From: CAWAMD01 sp963783045
Lineage (GTDB): Bacteria > Actinomycetota > Nitriliruptoria > Nitriliruptorales > Nitriliruptoraceae
NCBI GenBank assembly: GCA_963783045.1
Contig: CAWAMD010000011.1
Span: forward strand, 45,896-109,895
Direction of reading: 5' to 3'
DNA length: 64,000 bases
The notes below the pieces were generated by a model, which saw nothing but the letters and a program-made list of their open reading frames with translations, had not been told where the DNA came from and ran no database searches. The position numbers and the translations under genes are program-made. Below, in pieces: positions 27,065 through 35,048 of the stretch (position 1 is the stretch's first letter; every line of letters begins with the position of its first letter).

Positions 27065-30000
27065 CGCTGCTCCTCCGCCTCGAGGATCGGCCGCCAGACC
27101 GCGAGCGCGACCTCCGCGAAGTCGGTCTCGTCGTGGACGGTCTCGATCTCGCAGTCGTCGCCGTAGCACTGCGCCACGTGCTCGTCGTCGAGGTCGCGGC
27201 CCCATCCCATCGAGCCGTGGTCCCACACCTTCCGAGCCGCGGCGAGGGCGGCGTCGAGGTCACCCGACGGCGGCTGATCGGCCTCGGTGGCGAGGATGAC
27301 CTCGGCGAAGGCGGCCGAGGATTGTGCGAACAGCGGCAGGGGCTCACGTCGCCCCCGGCGGTACAGGCCGATGAGCGTCTCGAGGTGGGCGGCAGCCTCC
27401 TCGGGCGGGAGCCTGCGGAACGTGTACGTCGCGCCGTGCCGGCCCTCCTCCGCACGGCCGACCACGGCGCAGCACAGCCCGCTGTCGGGATACGCGACGC
27501 TCAGCGCGAGGTGGTCGAGCCACAGCTCGAGCCGGTGCTTGGGCTTCATCTTGCTGTACTGGGCGCGGAGCAGCACCCCCTGCCGCAGGCCCGTGACCAG
27601 CCCGACGAGCCGGCGATCACCGACCTCCAGGTCGATCGGGAGGTTCTCGGCGTCCCGCAGGGTCGGGTCCAGCGCACCGTCGGCGTCCACCTGCAGGCGG
27701 GTGAGGATGTCCTCGACGACCGGCCGCACGGAGTCGACGGCGTAGGTCCCGAGCGTGCCCGTGGGGACCTGCCCACGGGCGAGGTAGGCGCGCACCCAGG
27801 CGTCGCCGTCGTGGCCGGCGTCGCCGTCGTGGCCGGCGCCGCCGTCGTGGCCGGCGGCGTCGGCGTCGCCCCGGGCCAGGAGTGCAGCGAAGCGGGCGTC
27901 GAGCAGCGACTGCCCGATGGCCCAGCTCTCGAGGTTGCCGGCCTCGACCGGTTCGAGGTCGTCGAGCGCCTCGTGGCGCTCGCGCAGCCAGGTACCGATG
28001 CGGTTGGTGAACAGCCACCTCGTGGGGTCGGCGAAGAAGCGCCGCAGGTCACCGAGCGACACGAGGCGGGGATCGTCGCCCGGCGGTTCCGGCAGGGGCG
28101 CCGGGAAGAACCGCGGCGTCGCGGTCTCGCCGGCACGGACGGCCCGTGCCGCGGCGAGCTGGCCGGCGTCGAAGCTCACGGGTGCGACCTCGTTGCCGGC
28201 ATCGTCGGTGGTCCGGAAGTTGCGCGGGCTGAAGGGCTGGAGCGGGTGCTCGGTGGTGAGCCGGTCCGAGGCCTTCCTCCCGTCCTCCTCCAGGACGCTG
28301 CGGTCGATGACGTCGAGGAGCTCGCCGACCGGCACGGCCGGGGCGCGGCGCTCGTTGGTGCGCTGGTCACGACCGGTGTAGGTGACGACGAACCGGTCGC
28401 GCGCGGCGAGCAGCGCCTCGAGGAACAGCAGCCGGTCCTCGTCGCGGGGATCACGGTCCCCGAGCTGCGGGTGCGCGGCGACGAGGTCGAAGCCGAGCGG
28501 GCGCGACGGCCGCGGGATGGCCCCGTCGTCGGCGCCGAGGAGGCAGACGACGCGGTGGGGGATCGACCGCATCGGGATCATGGCGCAGAAGGTGACCGCG
28601 CCCGACTCGTAGCCGCCGGCCGAGCCGTGTCCCTCGCCGGCGCCGGCGAGCAGCGCCCGGACCGCGTCGAGCGTGAGCGGCGGTCCCGGCTGGCCCTCGC
28701 CCCCGGAGGTGACCGCCCCGACGGTGGCGGCGTCGACGGTCGCGGCATCGACGGTGGCGGCATCGACGGTCGCGGCGATGGCGCGCCGGAGCTGGGCGAG
28801 GTGACGGTCGTCGCGGGACTCGTCGGTGACGAGCCGGTCGAGGACGTCGCCGAGCACGCCGGCCCACCCGGTCATCGGGCGTGGCTCCCGCAGCCGGGCG
28901 AGGAGGTCGAACAGCTGGTCGCGGAAGTCGACGAAGCGGTCGAGCAGCTCGACGCTGCTGCTCTCCATGTCGTCGTAGGGCACGACGTCGTCGACCATCC
29001 GGTCGTCCTCGTCGGCCATCGCGACCCCGAGCAGGAGCCGGTCGAACCCCCGCTGCCAGGTGTGGTCGCGCTCGGCCGGCTGGCCGCGCTCGCCGCGGTG
29101 GGACGGGTCGATCCCCCAGCGGATCCCGGACTCCGTGACCCAGCCATGGATCTGGCCCACGTCGTCCTCGGTGAACCCGAACCGTCGGCGCACGGGCGGC
29201 CGGGCCAGGACGTCGAGCACGGCGGACGCCTCGGCCCGCCCGTCGGCGAGCTCGAGGATGGCCAGCACCGCGCCCGCCACCGGGTTCGTGTGCCGCAAGG
29301 TGCGGTCGACGAGCCGGTAGGGGATCTCGGTGTACGACGAGCCCGCCTCTCGCCGGCCCGCCCCGCGCCCGAACACGGCCGAGATCAGCGGGGCGTAGGC
29401 CTCGATGTCCGGGGTGATCACCAGCACGTCGCGTGCCTCGAGGGTGGGGTCCTCCTCGAAGAGCCGCAGCAGCACGTCGTGGAGCACCTCGACCTGCCGG
29501 CCGGGTCCGTGGCAGGCGTGCAGCTCGACCGTCCGGTCGTCGGGTCCGAGCGGCACGGGAGCGGGCGTCACCTCGCGGCCGCTGCGGCTGCCGCCGGCCG
29601 CCTGGTCGCCGGCGACCAGGCCGCCCCGCTGGGCGTCGGCGACCAGCCCGCCCCGCTGGACATCGGCGAGCAGCCCGCCCCGCTGGACGTCGGCGAGCAG
29701 GTCGGCCTGCAGGCGAGCGAGCAGCGGCAGGGCGCCGCCGTCGTGCTCGTCGTCGAAGATCGCCTCCCCGACGGTGTCCGGAGCCAGGTGCTCGAGGACG
29801 ACCTGGAAGTCCCGGGCGAGCCGACCGCAGGACGCCAGCAGCGGATGTACCGGTTCGACGGGCTGCAGGTCGGGGGCGCTGGCCGTCGATCGTCGCGCGC
29901 GCTGCCGGTCCCACAGGGCCCGGGACGGCACGACGGCGTAGATCGACACGTCGACGTGCCGGGACAGCGCCGCGAGGAGCTCGAGGTAGAGCGGCGGCAG

Positions 30001-30675
30001 GGCCGTGGTGGCGAAGAACGTGAGCCGTGACGGCAGCGGCTCGGGAGCGACCCGGCCATCGCGGAGCAGCGCGGCGGCCCGACGCAGACGCTCGCCGGGG
30101 TCTGGCGTGCCGAGGTCGTGCGCGAGCTGTCGCCACAGCCGAGGCTGCCACTGCTGCGCGTCGGGCAGCGGCTGGCCGTCCGGACCGCGGTCGTCGCCCG
30201 CGGCCCAGCGGCAGACGAGGTCGGGGCGGAACATGGCGTACCGGTCGAACAGGTCCGCGATCCGGCGGGCGAGCCCGTAGCGGCGCCGGTCGATCACCGT
30301 GCGGCCGTGGAGGTAGGTGCGCAGGGGCGCGAACGCCTCGTCGGCGTCGGGCGGCGGCAGCAGCTCGAGGAGCGGCCACACGAGCCGCTCCGGCCGCCAG
30401 GGGTCCGGCTGGTCGTCGGCGCCGAGGCAGGCGGCGGTGACCTGGCCGACGACCCGCGCCGGGAAGGGGAACGCGACGTTGGCGCAGACCCCGTCGCTGA
30501 TACCCGTCGTGCCGAGCCGTTCGGCCAGCCGGTGCGAGAGCCAGCGCTCCATACCGCGGCTGTGCACGGCGATCTGCTCGGCGACCATGGGGTCGGGCAA
30601 CGGCTCGTCGACGAGCTGTCGGGCGAGCCGATCGACGAGCCGGTCGGCCCGGTGGCTGCGGTGTACCTGGAGCAA
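27061..30675 (-). CDS. recC: RecBCD exonuclease V, gamma subunit RecC
   Basis: This is a 1204-residue RecC, the Chi-recognising subunit. Family stretches include VAEQIAVHSRGMERWLSHRLAERLG, VCANVAFPFPARVV, PLYLELLAALSRHVDVSIYAV, DVLVITPDIEAYAPLISAVFG, VTFCAMIPMRSIPHRVVCLLGADDGAIPR and FLEALLAARDRFVVTYTGRD. The start is TTG 30675 with GGGGGAAG upstream. The stop overlaps the recB start by 4 bases. Three in-frame tandem repeats enlarge linker regions: (9 residues) near residues 330-365, ATVDA units near 640, and AGHDGD units near 950. The operon order recC-recB-recD fits the usual actinobacterial arrangement. Confidence 0.92.
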   Translation of the reverse strand: MLQVHRSHRADRLVDRLARQLVDEPLPDPMVAEQIAVHSRGMERWLSHRLAERLGTTGISDGVCANVAFPFPARVVGQVTAACLGADDQPDPWRPERLVWPLLELLPPPDADEAFAPLRTYLHGRTVIDRRRYGLARRIADLFDRYAMFRPDLVCRWAAGDDRGPDGQPLPDAQQWQPRLWRQLAHDLGTPDPGERLRRAAALLRDGRVAPEPLPSRLTFFATTALPPLYLELLAALSRHVDVSIYAVVPSRALWDRQRARRSTASAPDLQPVEPVHPLLASCGRLARDFQVVLEHLAPDTVGEAIFDDEHDGGALPLLARLQADLLADVQRGGLLADVQRGGLVADAQRGGLVAGDQAAGGSRSGREVTPAPVPLGPDDRTVELHACHGPGRQVEVLHDVLLRLFEEDPTLEARDVLVITPDIEAYAPLISAVFGRGAGRREAGSSYTEIPYRLVDRTLRHTNPVAGAVLAILELADGRAEASAVLDVLARPPVRRRFGFTEDDVGQIHGWVTESGIRWGIDPSHRGERGQPAERDHTWQRGFDRLLLGVAMADEDDRMVDDVVPYDDMESSSVELLDRFVDFRDQLFDLLARLREPRPMTGWAGVLGDVLDRLVTDESRDDRHLAQLRRAIAATVDAATVDAATVDAATVGAVTSGGEGQPGPPLTLDAVRALLAGAGEGHGSAGGYESGAVTFCAMIPMRSIPHRVVCLLGADDGAIPRPSRPLGFDLVAAHPQLGDRDPRDEDRLLFLEALLAARDRFVVTYTGRDQRTNERRAPAVPVGELLDVIDRSVLEEDGRKASDRLTTEHPLQPFSPRNFRTTDDAGNEVAPVSFDAGQLAAARAVRAGETATPRFFPAPLPEPPGDDPRLVSLGDLRRFFADPTRWLFTNRIGTWLRERHEALDDLEPVEAGNLESWAIGQSLLDARFAALLARGDADAAGHDGGAGHDGDAGHDGDAWVRAYLARGQVPTGTLGTYAVDSVRPVVEDILTRLQVDADGALDPTLRDAENLPIDLEVGDRRLVGLVTGLRQGVLLRAQYSKMKPKHRLELWLDHLALSVAYPDSGLCCAVVGRAEEGRHGATYTFRRLPPEEAAAHLETLIGLYRRGRREPLPLFAQSSAAFAEVILATEADQPPSGDLDAALAAARKVWDHGSMGWGRDLDDEHVAQCYGDDCEIETVHDETDFAEVALAVWRPILEAEEQR
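27785..27860 (-). repeat. Tandem repeat in recC encoding AGHDG units
   Basis: An 18-bp unit (TCGCCGTCGTGGCCGGCG) repeats three to four times and encodes AGHDGD-type residues in a RecC linker. Copy-number variation between strains would keep the frame. Confidence 0.8.
29585..29705 (-). repeat. 27-bp tandem repeat in recC encoding LADVQRGGL units
   Basis: Four to five copies of a 27-bp unit encode a 9-residue motif of the form LLADVQRGG. The unit length keeps the reading frame, and the insertion lies between the first and second helicase-like RecC domains. Confidence 0.8.
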
Positions 30676-30885
30676 CGTGAACTTCCCCCGTGGGCGGCGA
30701 CCGCCCGTCGCGGACCGGCGGCGATGGCCGCCGTGCTGCTGGCTCGCAAGGTAGGTCCGGGGTGCGACATCCGCCGGAGCCGGGACCGGAGCCGGAGAGC
30801 GAGACCGGCGGGACGGTCGAGCGGCACCTCGCGGATCAGGGCTGGCGACGCTCCGGCGCAGCGGTGAACACGACCGGCCCTCCGG
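30676..30885. other. Spacer upstream of recC with a GGTGCGACATCCG motif
   Basis: This 210-bp spacer holds the presumed recC promoter. GGTGCGACATCCG at 30761-30773 recurs at 44000-44012 and, as GGTGCGACATGCG on the other strand, at 31756-31768. I see no gene. Confidence 0.45.
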
Positions 30886-31318
30886 TCAGACGCCGGGCAC
30901 CGGAACCGCGACCACGTCCAGACCGTCGATGTCGGAGAAGTCGCCCGGGTTGCACGTGTAGACGGCCAGTCCGTTGGCGAGCGCCACGGCCGCGATCATC
31001 GCGTCGTACGCACGTGCGGAACGTCTTGCGGCCCGCACGCCGCAGGGATGCGGCCACCTGACCGAATGCTCGCGCGGCCGCTGCGTCGAACGGGAGCGGG
31101 TCGAAGTCACTCTCGGCCTGCTGCACGTGAGCCTGGCGTGCCTCCCGCTCGGCGGCGTCGTCGGTGACGAGTGGCCCGGCGGAGAGCTCCGCGAGCGTGA
31201 TCGCGGAGATGACTGGCTCCGCAGGCAGCATCGACGGGTCGTCGATCCGAGGCAGCAGGAGCAGCGTGCTCGTGTCCAGGAGGCCCTGCCGGCCTGAACC
31301 GCTTCCCGTCGCCGTCAC
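30886..31318 (-). pseudogene. PIN-domain toxin (VapC-like), frameshifted
   Basis: The gene is a PIN-domain ribonuclease toxin. From GTG 31318, frame 1 gives GLLDTSTLLLL (first catalytic Asp) and ITLAELSAGPLV (catalytic Glu) up to LRRAGRK. Near 31015-31024 it switches as if by one extra base to SARAYDAMIAAVALANGLAVYTCNPGDFSDIDGLDVV, which supplies the remaining acidic residues and the usual C-terminus. As read, the toxin would be inactive. The start overlaps the antitoxin stop (GTGA). Whether the shift is real matters, because an intact toxin would need the upstream antitoxin. Confidence 0.8.
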
Positions 31319-31551
31319 AGGCGGGCGTCGATGACCGCGTCCAGATCGCGACGGAGACTCCCCGCGTCGATCGGCGGCAGGTGGCGCCACCGGGCGAGCA
31401 GGACCTCGGCCGCCAGCGCGGGTCGTGGCACCGGCCGCAGCTCAGCGACGGCGCGGCCGGACCGCGTGACCGTGAGCTCCTCGCCTCGCTGGACGCGGTC
31501 GATCACGTCACCGCCGTGGTTGCGCAGGTCTCGCATCGTCACCTCTGCCAT
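31315..31551 (-). CDS. Phd/YefM-type antitoxin
   Basis: This is a 78-residue antitoxin of the Phd/YefM type, with the DNA-binding N-terminus MAEVTMRDLRNHGGDVIDRVQRGEELTVTRSGRAVAELRPV and a toxin-binding acidic C-terminus. It neutralises the PIN toxin encoded next to it and represses their shared promoter. I start at ATG 31551. TATGTT seven bases upstream is a good -10 box, which would make the mRNA leaderless. A 22-bp palindrome lies just upstream. Confidence 0.85.
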   Translation of the reverse strand: MAEVTMRDLRNHGGDVIDRVQRGEELTVTRSGRAVAELRPVPRPALAAEVLLARWRHLPPIDAGSLRRDLDAVIDARL

Positions 31552-31569
31552 GACGCCTAACATACCACG

Positions 31570-31591
31570 GGTGTATCACGCGTGATACACC
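31570..31591 (-). promoter_or_regulatory. Perfect 22-bp palindromic operator of the Phd/VapC pair
   Basis: GTGTATCACG and CGTGATACAC abut exactly, and one more base pair each side still matches. The site is 19 bases upstream of the antitoxin start and overlaps the -35 side of its promoter. This is a strong candidate for TA autoregulation. Confidence 0.85.
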
Positions 31592-31699
31592 GGGACGCAC
31601 TGGAGCGCGGGGCGGTACGCATCCAGCGGTGAGCGAGCTGGTGCACCCCCACCAGGTCCCTGGCCTCACCGACCAGCTGCGATCACTGCGCTGCCGTCG

Positions 31700-31820
31700 C
31701 GGCGCCCGTCGTCGGCACGACCGAAACCGCGGTATCCGGCGGGTTCCGGCACCCACGCATGTCGCACCGACCGTCGGCACGACCGAAACCGCCGCATCTG
31801 GCGGGTCCCGTCCACAGCCG
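31700..31820. repeat. REP-like intergenic repeat
   Basis: Two degenerate copies of the unit CGAAACCGCSGYATCYGGCG followed by GGTYCCG lie at about 31720-31750 and 31785-31815. The second is closely related to the five-copy array at 42251-42510 next to the Wadjet locus. The surrounding 31592-31892 carries no gene I can support. Confidence 0.6.
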
Positions 31821-31892
31821 TCGATCACCTCGTCGCCGGGCGGCGACCGGCCGCACCGAGACTCGCCCTCCACGGACGGAGGACGAGGTGCC

Positions 31893-33053
31893 ATGCGGAC
31901 AGACGGAGCAGACGGCAACACGGCCGGACAGCCGGCGGTCGGGGAGGTCCGCGTCCCCGACGGCGTGCCCTGGTGGCTCGCGGGCGTGCTGCACGATGCG
32001 CTCGTCGAGCATCCGGACCTCGCCGAGGCGCTGACGACGCTGCTCGCCTCGACCGACTCGACGGCAGCGATCCTCAACGGGCTCGGGAGCAACCGGGACT
32101 CGGCCCATTTCGTCCGTGGCCTGCTGGACCTCGTCGATCTCGACCTGGCCCGGGACGGACGAGCGAACCTGCACTGGCTACGTGCGCGCCTTCTGGAGTT
32201 CTCCGCCGCCCCGCCGACCGAGTCGGAGCATGAGCTCCACCGCGCACGCGACTGCGATCCGAGCCACCGCCTGGCGATCTGCGACCTCGCCCGCTACCGG
32301 TCGGACCGTGGGGAGGCGCAACGGGCCCTGGGCCTGCTGCGCCAGCTCGACGACCCTGCGGTCGACGGCGACTGGATGCGCATGCTCGAGGTCTACGCGA
32401 CCTCGCTGCACCCGGACGTCGGACGCAACGATCGGTGCCCCTGCCGATCCGGCCGGAAGTTCAAGAGGTGCTGCGGTCCGCGCAACGGCTGGCCGCTCGA
32501 CCTCCGGATCCCGTGGATCCGCGAGAAGCTGTCCATGCACCTCGCATCGCCGACAGCCGCGCCGATCATCGACCGGGTGACGGACGCCGTGGGGTGGCGC
32601 CCCGATCGGTGGGCGCTCGACCCCCGGGTCGTCCGCAACCTCATCCTCTACGACGGCGGGCTCGTCGCCGACTTCGTGGAGACCCGCGGGGCGCTGCTGC
32701 CGGCCGACGAGCTCGCACTGCTGCGGCGGTGGGCCACGGTCCGCGCCGACGCGTACGAGGTCGTCCACCTCGACGTGTCCGGCGCCGTCACGTTGGTGAG
32801 CTGGTGCTCCGACCTTCGTGTCGACGGCAGCCGGTCGGCGCTGCCACGTGAGGTCGAGGAAGGGGACGTGCTCCTGGCCTGGGTCGCCGACATGCCGAAC
32901 GGCCCCGAGCCCGTGGACGGTGCGCTGCTCGTCCCGTGGGAGGCCGAGGATGCGCTCGCCGCCCTGCTCGAGACGGGGCCGGACGCGGCGGTCCTTGCCG
33001 CCTGGTGCTGCTCCGTCACGATGCTGACCGACTCGACGGGGGTAACATCGTGA
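31893..33053 (+). CDS. SEC-C motif protein
   Basis: This is a 386-residue protein with a SEC-C zinc motif in the middle (GRNDRCPCRSGRKFKRCCG, near residues 178-196). The motif binds zinc and often mediates protein or nucleic-acid contacts, as in SecA. The N-terminal 170 residues are helical, and the C-terminal half is a mixed domain I do not recognise. ATG 31893 has GGAGG about 9 bases upstream. The last codons overlap the operator of the following TA pair. Role unknown. Confidence 0.75.
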   Translation: MRTDGADGNTAGQPAVGEVRVPDGVPWWLAGVLHDALVEHPDLAEALTTLLASTDSTAAILNGLGSNRDSAHFVRGLLDLVDLDLARDGRANLHWLRARLLEFSAAPPTESEHELHRARDCDPSHRLAICDLARYRSDRGEAQRALGLLRQLDDPAVDGDWMRMLEVYATSLHPDVGRNDRCPCRSGRKFKRCCGPRNGWPLDLRIPWIREKLSMHLASPTAAPIIDRVTDAVGWRPDRWALDPRVVRNLILYDGGLVADFVETRGALLPADELALLRRWATVRADAYEVVHLDVSGAVTLVSWCSDLRVDGSRSALPREVEEGDVLLAWVADMPNGPEPVDGALLVPWEAEDALAALLETGPDAAVLAAWCCSVTMLTDSTGVTS

Positions 33054-33077
33054 TGTTCGAGTATGCGCATCATGATG
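33044..33077 (+). promoter_or_regulatory. Two phased palindromes upstream of a VapBC pair
   Basis: AACATCGTGATGTT (33044-33057) and CATCATGATG (33068-33077) are both perfect palindromes with centres 22 bp apart, that is two helical turns. They lie 21 bp before the antitoxin start and overlap the end of the SEC-C gene. This suits cooperative binding by a ribbon-helix-helix antitoxin. Confidence 0.7.
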
Positions 33078-33097
33078 TCATTCCGGGAGGCGCCGGC

Positions 33098-33319
33098 GTG
33101 AGGACCACCGTGACGCTGGACGAGGACGTGGCAGCCGAGGTCGATCGATTACGACGCGAGGAAGGCATCGGCCCGAGCGAGGCGGTCAACCGGCTGATTC
33201 GACGAGGAATGACGGCGCCACGACAGCGCACGCCCTACCGGCACGAGACCCGAGACATGGGCCTCAAGGTCGATGTCACCGACATCGGCGCCGTCCTCGA
33301 GCTGCTCGACAACGTCTGA
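33098..33319 (+). CDS. VapB-family ribbon-helix-helix antitoxin
   Basis: This is a 73-residue antitoxin. The N-terminal RTTVTLDEDVAAEVDRLRREEGIGPSEAVNRLIRRGM is a ribbon-helix-helix. The C-terminal RDMGLKVDVTDIGAVLELLD would wrap the toxin. The GTG start at 33098 has GGGAGG 6 bases upstream. The stop overlaps the toxin ATG by one base (TGATG), giving translational coupling and the usual antitoxin-first order. Confidence 0.87.
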   Translation: MRTTVTLDEDVAAEVDRLRREEGIGPSEAVNRLIRRGMTAPRQRTPYRHETRDMGLKVDVTDIGAVLELLDNV

Positions 33320-33747
33320 TGCTTCTCGACGCAAACCTGCTGCTCTACGCGGTCGATGCTGCCAGCCCGCTGAACGAGGCTGCCAGCGATTGGCTCGAAT
33401 CGCAGCTCGGCGGGACGCGACGGGTCGGGATGCCATGGCAGACGATCGGTGCGTTTCTGCGCATTGCCACGCACCCGCGCGTCGTCACGAACCCGCTGTC
33501 GAGCGGGGACGCCTGGGGTTTCGTGCAACGGTGGCTCGATGCGGATCCCGTGTGGGTCCCGCCAGCCACCGAACGAACCGCCCGGATCCTCGGTGAGCTG
33601 ACACGACGACTGCCGGTCACGGGCAACCTCGTCCCCGACGCTCAGCTGGCGGCGCTCGCGCTCGAGCACGGCCTGGTCGTGATGACCGCCGACACGGACT
33701 TCGCGCGCTTCCCCGACGTGCGGTGGCACAACCCGCTGTCGGATTGA
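33319..33747 (+). CDS. PIN-domain toxin (VapC-like)
   Basis: This is a 142-residue PIN-domain toxin, predicted to be a metal-dependent RNase. MLLDANLLLYAVD holds the first catalytic Asp, WQTIGAFLRI the middle region, and NLVPDAQLAALALEHGLVVMTADTDFARF the two later acidic residues. All the acidic positions expected of the family are present, so this copy should be active, unlike the shifted PIN toxin at 30.9 kb. It is convergent with jetD, with 20 bp between stops. Confidence 0.9.
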   Translation: MLLDANLLLYAVDAASPLNEAASDWLESQLGGTRRVGMPWQTIGAFLRIATHPRVVTNPLSSGDAWGFVQRWLDADPVWVPPATERTARILGELTRRLPVTGNLVPDAQLAALALEHGLVVMTADTDFARFPDVRWHNPLSD

Positions 33748-33767
33748 GGGGACAGGACGCAGCGGCG

Positions 33768-35048
33768 TCAGCAGGCGCCCAGGTCCGCCAGCAGGTCGTC
33801 GAGCACCTGCTCCTCGTGCACCGCGACGCCCCGGGCGTTCATCGCCTCGGCCAGGCCCGGGGCCCAGGCCACCGGTTCGGCGCGGCCACCCAGCGGCGGG
33901 CCGGGCGGCGCCGCCCGGTAGGCGTCGGCGTCGAAGCGCCACGGCCGCGCCCCGAACCGGCCGACGACCGTCGTCGCGATCCGCAGCCCGCCACGGTCGA
34001 AGTCACCGTGGTAGGCGAGGTCCGCGCCCGCCGACCGCAGCGCACGCAGCAACGTCTGCACCGCCGACGACGGCTGCCCGTCGGTGCAGACCAGTGGTGC
34101 CCCACCGGCACCGAGCGCGTCGGCAGCGGCCGCCACCACCGCCGGGTTCTCGCAGACGTGCACCGTCCGGCCGGCTAGCCGCGACCATTCGGGCGGGTGA
34201 CGCAGCAGCTGCCGCAGCGTGCACCGGGCCGGCTCGCCGACGGCCGCATGCTCCGCGAGCAGCCAGTCGACGATCTCGTCACCGGCGGCCGGCAGGTTCA
34301 GCACCAGGACGGGCGCGGACAGCTCGTCGAGCGCCACGCCGGCAGCGGCCCACAGCGCCCGGCGGTCCGCGCCGGTGGGCAATGGTCCGCGCTCGTCCGC
34401 GGGGAGGTGCTGGTGCTGGAGCGCCTTGAGCACGAGCGTCGCGACCGCCCGATCGTCGTCGAGCGCGTGGCTGTCGCCGAGCGTCTCGGCAGCGACCCGT
34501 GCCCGGCTGCTGCCCCGGACGGGTAGGGCGGCCAGCACGCGGTCGACGTGCTCGAGCAGGCGGCGGGCGTCGGCCGGATCGTCGGCCAGCCGGCGGAGCA
34601 GCCCGCTGGCGGCGAGGTCCGCGCGCCAGCCGGCGCGCCACGCGGGTACGGGCCCGCCGGCCGCGTCATGCGCACGTGCCGGCGGAGCGACCAGCTCGGC
34701 CCAGGCGGCCTCCTCGGCGGCACGGCGGCCGGCCACGTCCGTGATCGGCCCGTCCACGGCCTCGACCGCCGCGCGCAGTCCGTCGCAGACCTGCGCGTCA
34801 CGCAGCAGACGATCGACCGCGTCCAGCGAGACGGTCACCCGCGCACCGGTCGACGGACGGCGGCCGAGCAGCCGGTCGACCGCCGCGCGCTGCTCGCCGG
34901 TCGGGTCGGTCAGAGCCACGGTCCCGGCCACCGCACCACCGTGTTGGAGCCGGTGCCGGACCCGCTCACGCAGCCACGCCAGGCCCGGTCCGCCGAGCAG
35001 CGCCTCGAGCCGCTCGTGGTCGACCGGAACCGCGACCGGCCCCGTCAC
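33768..35048 (-). CDS. jetD: Wadjet type II nuclease subunit JetD (TIGR02679, DUF2399/DUF3323)
   Basis: This is a 426-residue JetD, the TOPRIM/topoisomerase VI-like nuclease that cleaves circular plasmid DNA in Wadjet. The C-terminal TOPRIM part is visible: VHVCENPAVVAAAAD (catalytic Glu) and LAYHGDFDRGGLRIA (the DxD motif). The N-terminal DUF3323 part includes RLLRDAQVCDGLRAAVEAVDG. GTG 35048 overlaps the jetC stop (GTGA). Family and motifs make the call firm. It lies last in the jetA-jetB-jetC-jetD order. Confidence 0.92.
   Translation of the reverse strand: MTGPVAVPVDHERLEALLGGPGLAWLRERVRHRLQHGGAVAGTVALTDPTGEQRAAVDRLLGRRPSTGARVTVSLDAVDRLLRDAQVCDGLRAAVEAVDGPITDVAGRRAAEEAAWAELVAPPARAHDAAGGPVPAWRAGWRADLAASGLLRRLADDPADARRLLEHVDRVLAALPVRGSSRARVAAETLGDSHALDDDRAVATLVLKALQHQHLPADERGPLPTGADRRALWAAAGVALDELSAPVLVLNLPAAGDEIVDWLLAEHAAVGEPARCTLRQLLRHPPEWSRLAGRTVHVCENPAVVAAAADALGAGGAPLVCTDGQPSSAVQTLLRALRSAGADLAYHGDFDRGGLRIATTVVGRFGARPWRFDADAYRAAPPGPPLGGRAEPVAWAPGLAEAMNARGVAVHEEQVLDDLLADLGAC

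Noticed and set aside
27010..30030. A 1006-codon open plus-strand frame opposite recC
   Set aside because: It mirrors recC, has Arg/Gly/Val-rich composition and no recognisable domain.
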